From positions 1 through 34,981 of the forward strand of contig USQK01000009.1 in NCBI GenBank assembly GCA_900556785.1: a DNA stretch of 34,981 nt, given 5' to 3'. Below, piece after piece: positions 1 through 7,039 of this stretch. The first letter of the stretch is position 1; every line of letters starts with the position of its first letter. The position numbers and the translations under genes are program-made. The notes beneath the pieces are model-generated. The model was given only the letters and a program-made list of their open reading frames with translations. It did not search any database and was not told where the DNA came from. Source of the DNA: an uncultured Veillonella sp. (lineage in GTDB: Bacteria; Bacillota; Negativicutes; Veillonellales; Veillonellaceae).

Positions 1-48
1 AGCCTGCGGCTAGTCCTTCCCTTCCCCTATCACATAAAAGCATATTGA
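1..48 (+). CDS. Possible 3' end of a gene entering from the left (partial)
   Basis: Frame 1 is open from the window edge and ends at TGA 46-48, giving SLRLVLPFPYHIKAY. Frame 3 is also open, to a TAG at 63-65, so frame choice is uncertain. I prefer frame 1 because the stop sits just before the nested palindrome that would end a gene converging on the reductase at 221-1774. The product cannot be recognised from 15 residues. Confidence 0.25.
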   Translation, partial: SLRLVLPFPYHIKAY

Positions 49-238
49 GTAAAGATCAGATGTAGCTTGTGATGGGACTAGTTAATAGCAGACGCTCAAA
101 TAATAAAAAGAGTTCCCTATGCAGCGACTTTGCGAAGGACGGAGCAAAGAGGGAACTCTTTTTATTATTTATTGAGTTGTCGCAATCTAACAGGGCCCCA
201 TCACAAGCGGAAAGGTGAGTTTACTCAAATGCTTTTAT
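34..238. repeat. Nested imperfect palindrome of about 200 bp at a convergent junction
   Basis: Four inverted-repeat pairs are nested around one centre near 136. They are 34-53 with 220-238 (one extra base in the left arm), 65-76 with 197-208 (12 bp perfect), 98-118 with 150-170 (21 bp perfect) and 128-133 with 144-149 (6 bp). The outermost right arm includes the last codons and stop of the minus-strand reductase gene. The outermost left arm covers the TGA of the probable gene at the left edge. The core is a terminator, but the outer arms go well beyond what termination needs. Confidence 0.75.
98..170. terminator. Bidirectional intrinsic terminator
   Basis: A perfect 21-bp stem (98-118 with 150-170) begins in A-rich and ends in T-rich sequence, so either strand yields a hairpin followed by U residues. 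A second 6-bp stem closes the loop. It lies directly downstream of the minus-strand reductase gene and probably also ends a plus-strand gene entering from the left. Confidence 0.8.
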
Positions 239-1774
239 AAGTTCCATGTATTCCGCTTTGTGTGTCATTCTCCATGTACCAAAGTCTGGTTCTGGGGATT
301 GGTTTAGGATGTTTGCCAAGGCTTCCAAGAATTCTGGGATTTTTGTGGCTACGATATTCCCTGCCATTTTACCGAAGTTTTCGGAGCCCATGTGTTCGGA
401 ACCACCGTCTACGAGGATAAAGGCTACGGTAGGTTTCTTGTCTACTAATTTTACAGCTCCGTGGAAACCAATTTCACCGATTTGGTGTGTACCACAGGAG
501 TGTGGACAGCCCGAGATGTGTAAACGAGGGAGTTTACTTGTATCTACACCTTTTTCTTCAAGGTGTCCGAAGATATCTTTCAAAAGACCATTGGAGTCTT
601 GCATACCAATTTGGCAGACTGTAGAGCCTACACAGGACACGGAGCGACGGAAGTCATTTTCTGCACTGTCATCTGTTAATTCTGCAATTTTACGAGCCTC
701 ATCAGCAGTAAGGTTGATGAAGAACAATGCTTGGTCCGGCGCAATACGAGCTTCCACTTGATCCAGTGTTACTGCATAATCGAGAGCAGCCAATAGATGT
801 TCTACATTAGCGTCGCCACCTGCCGGATGGTATTCAACGTAGTATAAACCTTCTTGTTTTTGACGGTGAATACGATCATTTTCCACAGAATTATCACGCT
901 TACCTGTTTTTGTAATTTCACAAGCATAATCAGCAGGATTAATTGTTAATTGTTCAACTTCTTTCACCATCGCCAATGTTTCTTCATAGGTCTTGATGAA
1001 AGCTTCCGCTCCACCCATTTCAGCAGGCATGTAGCGAGTACGAGCCTTACCACGGTTTTTGAAATTTCCATGGTTAGCAAAAACCATAAGCATAGTTTTC
1101 ACATGGTACAACACATCTTCAGGTTGCACATCATGTGCCACTGGAATACCAATGCGAGGATTGGGGCCAATACCACCACAAGCGTATACATCAAAGGTAT
1201 TATGTTTCGTTAAATTGAAACCAAGGTCTTTGAATGTAGCATGAGGCGTGCTATCAAAGCCATTGTCGATGCCCATTTTAAACTTGCGAGGGATTTTGAT
1301 GTAGAACATTTGCTCTAGAAGGAACTCGCTAATAGCCGTTGCATACGGTGTAATATCTAAGGTTTCACGAGGATCAATACCGCGCAAAATACTCGCCACT
1401 ACATTTGGGTTGTCTCCACCAGCACCGCGGTTATAGATACCGTGATCATAGCATTCTTTATAGAGATTTAAAATTGTATCACCATCGAGGCCATGCATTT
1501 GCAAGCATTGGCCGGTAGTAAAATGTACGTGTTGTAAGTTATATTTACGGATAGAGTCAGCTAAGAACTGCATGTGCTGACGCGTCATGCGTCCCCCATT
1601 GAAGCGCCAACGGCTCATACCAGAGTTAGCACCGCGCTCGGCGTAACTACCATAGGCCCCAGATTGACCTTTATAATCCGCAATAGACATTTCTTTCTTA
1701 TAGAATTTATGCGTCATATCTTCAAACTTTGGATAGTCTGCAATTAATCGATCTTTCAATTCTTGTGTAATCAT
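221..1774 (-). CDS. Siroheme nitrite/sulfite reductase (ferredoxin-type)
   Basis: The 517-residue protein has the two-half layout of the siroheme nitrite/sulfite reductase family. An NIR_SIR ferredoxin-like half lies near residues 50-100 (WRFNGGRMT, then a TTGQ motif), and a second copy follows around 300-370. The four cysteines that bind the siroheme-linked 4Fe-4S cluster are C381 and C387 (C-x5-C) and C423 and C427 (C-x3-C). Members carry out six-electron reduction of sulfite to sulfide or nitrite to ammonia in the cytoplasm; sequence alone does not settle which. The start is ATG preceded by AGAGGG about 7 bases upstream. It is a single-gene unit upstream of a cystine-type transporter that shares its promoter motif, which mildly favours sulfur assimilation. 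An alternative is nitrite reduction in an anaerobe. Confidence 0.88.
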   Translation of the reverse strand: MITQELKDRLIADYPKFEDMTHKFYKKEMSIADYKGQSGAYGSYAERGANSGMSRWRFNGGRMTRQHMQFLADSIRKYNLQHVHFTTGQCLQMHGLDGDTILNLYKECYDHGIYNRGAGGDNPNVVASILRGIDPRETLDITPYATAISEFLLEQMFYIKIPRKFKMGIDNGFDSTPHATFKDLGFNLTKHNTFDVYACGGIGPNPRIGIPVAHDVQPEDVLYHVKTMLMVFANHGNFKNRGKARTRYMPAEMGGAEAFIKTYEETLAMVKEVEQLTINPADYACEITKTGKRDNSVENDRIHRQKQEGLYYVEYHPAGGDANVEHLLAALDYAVTLDQVEARIAPDQALFFINLTADEARKIAELTDDSAENDFRRSVSCVGSTVCQIGMQDSNGLLKDIFGHLEEKGVDTSKLPRLHISGCPHSCGTHQIGEIGFHGAVKLVDKKPTVAFILVDGGSEHMGSENFGKMAGNIVATKIPEFLEALANILNQSPEPDFGTWRMTHKAEYMELIKAFE

Positions 1775-1830
1775 ACTATTACCCTCTTGGCTTATATTTA
1801 TTAAGCATAATTCGTAACTTTATAACGCTT

Positions 1831-1845
1831 AGTATACCATATATG
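1831..1845 (-). promoter_or_regulatory. Extended -10 promoter of the nitrite/sulfite reductase gene
   Basis: On the minus strand the element reads ATATATGGTATACTAAG, containing TGnTATACT, an extended -10. It lies about 57 bases upstream of the ATG. No convincing -35 is seen at 16-18 bp spacing. The symporter promoter near 3460 is the same except for one base. Confidence 0.5.
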
Positions 1846-1940
1846 CATAAGTATGTTAGTAGCTAAGCTCACAATTTCAATATCGATTATTAATAATATA
1901 GTTTACAATCTGTAATAATTATCACTTTTAAAAAGGCAAA

Positions 1941-1990
1941 AGAAGCTGTAACCAAATGTGGTTTTACCACATTCAGCTACAGCCCCTTTT
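1941..1990 (-). terminator. Terminator of the symporter gene
   Basis: Two stacked stems, 1945-1950 with 1978-1983 and 1955-1962 with 1966-1973, are separated by a small internal loop. On the minus strand they are followed by T-rich sequence. The hairpin lies about 35 bases after the symporter stop codon. Confidence 0.75.
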
Positions 1991-2023
1991 TATAATAATT
2001 ATATGATTAAGTGTTGCTAGTTT

Positions 2024-3415
2024 TTATACGCGACCTTCGTTAGGATTATTGTATGCGTCTTTATCGATAGTTCCCATGATTTTATCTACTACGAGAGCAT
2101 TTGTTAAGGAACCAGATACGTTCAAGCATGTACGGCCCATGTCGATCAATGGATCGATAGCTAAGATTGGACTAATGGAGGTGAAGTATGCACCAAGGCC
2201 TGTCCCACTAAGGGATACGGATGCAGCCATTGTAGCCGTACCTGGCACACCTGCGATACCAACGGAACCGATAGCGATAACGATAACACTCATGATGTAC
2301 ATAGTCATATCGAATGGAATATTCGCTACATTAGAAATGTAAACAACAACAAGTGCAGGGAATACGCCGGCACAACCTTGCATGCCCGCAGTAGTACCGA
2401 AGGAAGCTACCGTATTAGCCGTTGTAGCATTTACGCCAAGACGTTTTGTCAAGGTCTCTACAGTTAATGGCAATACCCCCATCGAAGAACGAGAAGTAAA
2501 CGCCAATAAGAGTGGTGCTTTCGCTTTCTTGAAGTATGTAATCGGATTGTAACCAAAGCTAGTAATCAAGATCGCTTGTACAACAAACATAATCAAAAGA
2601 CCAACGTAAAGCAATACTACGAACAAGCCCATATCGAGAATAGCTTGTACACCGCGTGTTGCCAATGTAGAAGCTAATAAGGCAACTACACCATATGGCA
2701 TAAGACCAATAATGAAATCAGCTACCCAGGAAATCAACTGGTGAAGTTCATTAAATAGTTTTGTGAATACCTCCATAGAGTTTGTCCCTGTTTGTTTTAA
2801 TAGACGAGCTACGCTACCCAAGATAATTGCAAATACAACAATGCCGATAACATTTGTTTCAGCAGCCGCTTGAATTGGATTGCTTGGAATTAGTGCTCGG
2901 AATGTATCAACCATAGGTTTGATTTCACGAATCTTCTTACCAGATTCAACAATATCAAAACCTTGACCTAAACCGAAGGCATTCCCCAAAATTAGACCGA
3001 CTATAGCCGCAACGGCTACCATGCCGAGATTCGTAGAAATCATAGCAACTACTAACTTTTTGAGGTTAGCACCTGCCTCCATGTGCAAAATAACGTGAAC
3101 AATAGAGATAAAAACGATAGGAATAACAAGCATGCGGATTAAGTCAATGAAACCGCCCCCTACGAGAGAGAACCACTTTGTACTTTCCTTGATATAAACC
3201 ACTTTGGATGGATCATCAGGGAAGCCTGCAATAATTTGGACCGCTATACCAAGTACGGCACCAGCAATAGTACCAATAATAACGAGATTACCGAAGGATG
3301 TGCCCTTGCGTTGCAATACATAAATACCTATTAACACGAGCACGAACACCGCGATAATACCAATACTTAATGGATTGCTTAACATGAGGTAATCTGTAAA
3401 GAATGGAATATTCAT
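2024..3415 (-). CDS. tcyP: Dicarboxylate/amino acid:cation symporter, probably L-cystine transporter (TcyP type)
   Basis: The 463-residue hydrophobic protein belongs to the DAACS (sodium/proton:dicarboxylate symporter) family. The stretch WFSLVGGG followed by a Met/Ile-Pro segment near residues 80-105 resembles the TcyP/YdjN L-cystine uptake branch rather than GltP or DctA. The SRSSMGVLP segment near residue 310 is the family's serine-rich re-entrant loop. It would sit in the inner membrane and import cystine or a related substrate. ATG is preceded by AGAGGTG at normal spacing. The gene is transcribed alone, with its own promoter and terminator, between lutC and the siroheme reductase. The family is secure; substrate is inferred from remembered resemblance and from the sulfur-type neighbour. 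Glutamate or another dicarboxylate is the alternative. Confidence 0.8.
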   Translation of the reverse strand: MNIPFFTDYLMLSNPLSIGIIAVFVLVLIGIYVLQRKGTSFGNLVIIGTIAGAVLGIAVQIIAGFPDDPSKVVYIKESTKWFSLVGGGFIDLIRMLVIPIVFISIVHVILHMEAGANLKKLVVAMISTNLGMVAVAAIVGLILGNAFGLGQGFDIVESGKKIREIKPMVDTFRALIPSNPIQAAAETNVIGIVVFAIILGSVARLLKQTGTNSMEVFTKLFNELHQLISWVADFIIGLMPYGVVALLASTLATRGVQAILDMGLFVVLLYVGLLIMFVVQAILITSFGYNPITYFKKAKAPLLLAFTSRSSMGVLPLTVETLTKRLGVNATTANTVASFGTTAGMQGCAGVFPALVVVYISNVANIPFDMTMYIMSVIVIAIGSVGIAGVPGTATMAASVSLSGTGLGAYFTSISPILAIDPLIDMGRTCLNVSGSLTNALVVDKIMGTIDKDAYNNPNEGRV

Positions 3416-3459
3416 AATACACCTCTTTAATTCATATCACAACAATAGGTTATGAACTT

Positions 3460-3487
3460 AGTATAGCATATATCGAAAAAAATACAA
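3460..3487 (-). promoter_or_regulatory. Promoter of the symporter gene
   Basis: On the minus strand a TTGTAT -35 (3482-3487) is separated by 16 bp from TGCTATACT, an extended -10 (TATACT at 3460-3465). The -10 ends about 45 bases before the ATG. Confidence 0.6.
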
Positions 3488-3540
3488 GTACAATATTTAA
3501 TTTTTGATAACATTTAATGTATTCTGTAATATATGCACCA

Positions 3541-3571
3541 AAAGGCGATTTTCTAAAAGAAAATCGCCTTT
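3541..3571 (-). terminator. Terminator hairpin after lutC
   Basis: A perfect 14-bp inverted repeat (3541-3554 with 3558-3571) has a 3-base loop. On the minus strand it ends in CTTTT. It is 20 bases past the lutC stop and upstream of the symporter promoter, so it separates the two transcription units. Confidence 0.8.
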
Positions 3572-3590
3572 AGTAAATCTAGCTATTATA

Positions 3591-4319
3591 TTATCTATTA
3601 ACTAAGATATAGGTTACTTGGATAGGACCATGAGCACCATCTACAGTTACCAATTCGATATCCGCTGTACGGGACGGACCAGAAATCAAGCAGATATTTG
3701 TAGGGAACTTAGCTGGATCGTTATGATACCGTTCAGCCAAATGTTCCATTGTTTGTGTCATACGTGGATTAATTGTGTCAGTATACAACACAGCAATATG
3801 TGTTGTAGGCAACAAACTAATCACACGGCCAGAATCCTCACCAGAAGCTTGTACTACAGTAGCAGTTTCCGCAATACCGCAGTATGGGAATGTAATACCA
3901 ATATCAGCATTAGCAGTATTAGAAATACATTCTTCACGACCTTTAGCTGGATCCCATTGGAAGTATGTACGAGTGCCGCCATTATTAGTTGCATCTTGTT
4001 CGAACAATTCTTTTAATTTATATTCTTCTACTTCAGGAGAGCTTGGGAATACAATTTTACCGTTTCCCCAGTCGTCGATAGCTGCCAAAATTGTTTCACC
4101 TAGTTTGTCAGGTGTAGTTTCAACGAATTTTGTACCAACACGTTGACATTGTTCCTTAAACATTGTCAAAATTTGATCGCGATTCAAATCTTGGAACATA
4201 GTTTCTTGAGGACCATGGCTATAATCAAAGCCTTCTACAAAAGCAGGGCACATTTCTTGATCACGGCCTAATGCACGAGATAAACGTGCAATAAATTGAT
4301 TACGTTTAGCTACATCCAT
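3591..4319 (-). CDS. lutC: Lactate utilization protein C (LUD domain)
   Basis: The 242-residue protein has the LUD (YkgG/LutC) fold through most of its length. Typical signs are the basic N-terminal helix (FIARLSRALGR) and the central DIGITFPYCGIAETATVV segment. In Bacillus, LutC is one of three cytoplasmic subunits that oxidise L-lactate to pyruvate. The ATG overlaps the lutB stop by one base (TAATG on the minus strand), so translation is probably coupled. It is the last gene of the lutABC operon and is followed by a strong hairpin. No iron-sulfur motif is present, as expected for LutC. Subunit assignment rests on order, length and domain. Confidence 0.92.
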   Translation of the reverse strand: MDVAKRNQFIARLSRALGRDQEMCPAFVEGFDYSHGPQETMFQDLNRDQILTMFKEQCQRVGTKFVETTPDKLGETILAAIDDWGNGKIVFPSSPEVEEYKLKELFEQDATNNGGTRTYFQWDPAKGREECISNTANADIGITFPYCGIAETATVVQASGEDSGRVISLLPTTHIAVLYTDTINPRMTQTMEHLAERYHNDPAKFPTNICLISGPSRTADIELVTVDGAHGPIQVTYILVNR

Positions 4320-5764
4320 TATTTTTTCTCCTTCTTCTTGTTCTTTTCATGTTCAGCATACAAATCACGGAATTTCTTGAATTTCAAGGAACCCAATTCT
4401 TTAGATTTAGTCCAACCGTTCATAACTGGAATAGCTTGAGTCCATTCAGGCATGTTACCCTCTTTATTACTAATTAAGTTCATACCGATAGCACCAGCTT
4501 TTGTGCCAAGATCAAATAATGTTGCATTACCAAACATCTTAGCAGCTGCTGTGAAGATAGCTTCTTCTGCTTTTGGACGAGTCTTTTCAATATCAGCCAT
4601 GATATGACGGTGCTCCATCAACAATTCATGCAATGGAATAGCTACTGGACAGTTTTCTGTACATGCACCGCATAATGTAGAAGCATATGGAAGATCGCCG
4701 GCTACATCGTAACCTTTGAATAATGGAGTCAATACAGCACCCATTGGACCTGGATATACAGAACCATATCCATGACCGGAAACGTGACGGTATACAGGAC
4801 AAATATTCATGCATGCGCCACAACGGATACAACGTAGCATTTCTTGGAATGTCCCACCCAAGATGCCAGAGCGTCCGTTATCGATAATAATGATATGAGT
4901 TTCTTCGGGACCATCAGCTTCACCAGAACGCGCAGGGCCAGTCATCATGGAGAAGTAGTTAGAAATTTTAGAACCTACTGCAGAACGGTTCAACATTTCC
5001 ATCATAACATCAAGAGCTTTAAAATCAGGAACAATACGTTCTGTACCTAAGAAGATCAATTGAGTCTTAGGAATAGAGCTAGCCATACGACCGTTACCTT
5101 CGTTGGAAACGATTGTACATGTACCAGATTCAGCAACTGCAAAGTTACAGCCGTTAACACCTACATCAGCTTTTAAGAAGCGCTCACGTACATAACCGCG
5201 TACAAAGTGAGTCATTTCCGTAGGGTTTTCAGTTCCTGTATAACCTAATTTTTCAGCGAAAATTTCGCGAATTTTGTTACGTTCAAAGTGAAGACCTGGT
5301 ACTACGATGTGAGATGGAGGACTTACTGCAGTTTGCAAAATAAATTCAGCCAAGTCAGTTTCGTTAACTTCAATACCAGCTTCTTCTAACACTTCGTTCA
5401 AACCAATTTCTTCAGTTAAGATAGTTTTGGATTTAACGATCATTTTAGCTTCGCGTTCACGAAGGATATCCAAAGCGATTTGAGTTGCTTCTTTATCGTC
5501 GAATGCAAAGTGAACTTTAGAACCAGCTTTTTCAGCGTTTTCAACGAATTGGTTTACATAGTAATCCAAATTGTTAAGAACGTGATCACGAAGTTTAGCT
5601 GCTTCTGCGCGGAAATCTAACCATTCAGGAACGTCCGCAACTACTGTATTACGTTTATCATAAAACACGTCTTGAGCTTTTTTGATAGCTGCAACTTTGA
5701 AATCATCAGCCAAACATTCTTTTATACGTGTTTTATAGGGGCGATTGTCATATATAAGTGCCAT
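4319..5764 (-). CDS. lutB: Lactate utilization iron-sulfur protein B
   Basis: The 481-residue protein has an N-terminal LUD domain (about 60-300) and a ferredoxin-like region. Cysteines at 312, 315, 318 and 322 form CxxCxxCxxxC, and those at 365, 368 and 372 form CxxCxxxCP. This is the LutB/YkgF architecture, the electron-transferring subunit of the LutABC L-lactate oxidising complex. The C-terminus ends in a Lys-rich tail (EKNKKKEKK). ATG is preceded by AAGGAGGA, which also covers the end of lutA; the intergenic gap is only 12 bp. The stop overlaps the lutC start. Lactate oxidation by this complex is well suited to an organism that lives on lactate made by neighbours. Confidence 0.95.
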   Translation of the reverse strand: MALIYDNRPYKTRIKECLADDFKVAAIKKAQDVFYDKRNTVVADVPEWLDFRAEAAKLRDHVLNNLDYYVNQFVENAEKAGSKVHFAFDDKEATQIALDILREREAKMIVKSKTILTEEIGLNEVLEEAGIEVNETDLAEFILQTAVSPPSHIVVPGLHFERNKIREIFAEKLGYTGTENPTEMTHFVRGYVRERFLKADVGVNGCNFAVAESGTCTIVSNEGNGRMASSIPKTQLIFLGTERIVPDFKALDVMMEMLNRSAVGSKISNYFSMMTGPARSGEADGPEETHIIIIDNGRSGILGGTFQEMLRCIRCGACMNICPVYRHVSGHGYGSVYPGPMGAVLTPLFKGYDVAGDLPYASTLCGACTENCPVAIPLHELLMEHRHIMADIEKTRPKAEEAIFTAAAKMFGNATLFDLGTKAGAIGMNLISNKEGNMPEWTQAIPVMNGWTKSKELGSLKFKKFRDLYAEHEKNKKKEKK

Positions 5765-5776
5765 GTCGTCTCCTCC

Positions 5777-6514
5777 TTAACGGCAGTTTAAGATTTCAGC
5801 AATATGCATAACTTTGATACGGCGATCAATTTCGCCTTCTTTATGAAGACGATCAAGCATACCAGCGATGTTCATCAAGCACGCTTGGTCAGAACCGGAG
5901 ATAACGTTGGCACCTGTGCCAGCAATTTCCAATGCTTTTTCGCGTGTCATAACTTCACTGATTTCAGGGTTTTTAACTGAGAAAGTACCGCCGAAACCAC
6001 AGCAACGATCTGCACGTGGTAATTCAATCAAGTTGATATCTTTAACGTTTTTAAGGAGTTTGAAAGGAGGCTCTTTAATGCCCATCAAACGAGTTACGTG
6101 GCAAGATGTATGGTATGTTACGGATTCGTTGAAACGAGCCCCTACATCTTCAACACCTAATACGTCAGTAATAAATTGAGTGAATTCGTAAATTTTACCA
6201 CTCAATTTTTCTGCGCGCGCCAACCACTCTGGTTGATCTTTTAAGAAATGATGATATTCATCGCGGATTGCAAAAGCGCAAGAACCGGACATGCTGACTA
6301 CATATTCAGCGTTCTCAAAGCATTCGATTGTATTCTTAATTGCATCCATAGCTGCGTCATTGTAACCGGAGTTAGTAAACATTTGTCCACAGCATACTTG
6401 TTTCTTAGGTACTACAAGCTCACAACCTAATCTTTCAAGTACTTCTACACCAGCCATACCTACATGAGGGTAGAACATGTCAATCAAACACTGTTGGAAA
6501 AGATGAATTTTCAT
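5777..6514 (-). CDS. lutA: Lactate utilization protein A (CCG-domain oxidoreductase subunit)
   Basis: The 245-residue protein has two cysteine-rich CCG domains (DUF224). The CCG motifs are at residues 41-43 and 171-173, and partner cysteines are visible at C9, C79, C138 and C212. The family is shared with GlpC, GlcF and heterodisulfide reductase subunit HdrB, where these domains bind iron-sulfur clusters. Length matches Bacillus LutA. ATG is preceded by GAGGAAG. It is the first gene of lutABC and is transcribed away from the SLH gene at 7040; the 525-bp spacer must hold its promoter, but I could not identify a convincing one. Confidence 0.94.
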   Translation of the reverse strand: MKIHLFQQCLIDMFYPHVGMAGVEVLERLGCELVVPKKQVCCGQMFTNSGYNDAAMDAIKNTIECFENAEYVVSMSGSCAFAIRDEYHHFLKDQPEWLARAEKLSGKIYEFTQFITDVLGVEDVGARFNESVTYHTSCHVTRLMGIKEPPFKLLKNVKDINLIELPRADRCCGFGGTFSVKNPEISEVMTREKALEIAGTGANVISGSDQACLMNIAGMLDRLHKEGEIDRRIKVMHIAEILNCR

Positions 6515-7039
6515 ATTATCTTCCTCGTCTTTTCTAGTACTTAACCTAATAAAAAATTTTGATATGTATGTGTTATGGCAAGAATTCTAGTGAAAGTTTT
6601 TCAATAATTTTCTGCCCGAAACATTACTTATGCTTTCAAATAAATATTCAAAAGCTTTATCGATATAATTATAAATTAATCATATAGAAAATGTCCAAAG
6701 GATTGCTATATTAGTATGTACCCTTTTATTTCTCATATCGTTATGACTTTTTGTAATAATAAACATTGCATTTTATCACATATCCCTACTTATTTATAAA
6801 TTATTCTCGTAAAAGTCCCTTAAACTCTAGATTTTGGGAATGTTTATCATTTTGTATTCTTCAATGGTACTCATATCGTTATTTACCTATAATTCATTGA
6901 ATATTTATATAAATAGGCTTTAAATTTCAAATTCATGTAATTTTTATCCTTATATATTACATTTTCTTATAGTAGTGTATAAATTTAAAAAGTGTTATAA
7001 TTTATTTTATATAAGTATAGTTTGAAAGGAGCCCTTTTC
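6515..7039. other. Long AT-rich divergent intergenic region (lutA / SLH gene)
   Basis: No gene is visible in 525 bp. A 13-bp direct repeat (CTCATATCGTTAT) occurs at 6732-6744 and 6870-6882, spaced 138 bp apart. The right end holds an extended -10 and SD for the SLH gene. A promoter for lutABC should lie at the left end. The length suggests regulatory content, but no known operator was recognised. Confidence 0.6.
6993..7001 (+). promoter_or_regulatory. Extended -10 promoter of the first SLH gene
   Basis: TGTTATAAT matches the extended -10 consensus exactly, 39 bases before the ATG. No good -35 hexamer is seen, as is common for extended -10 promoters. Confidence 0.6.
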
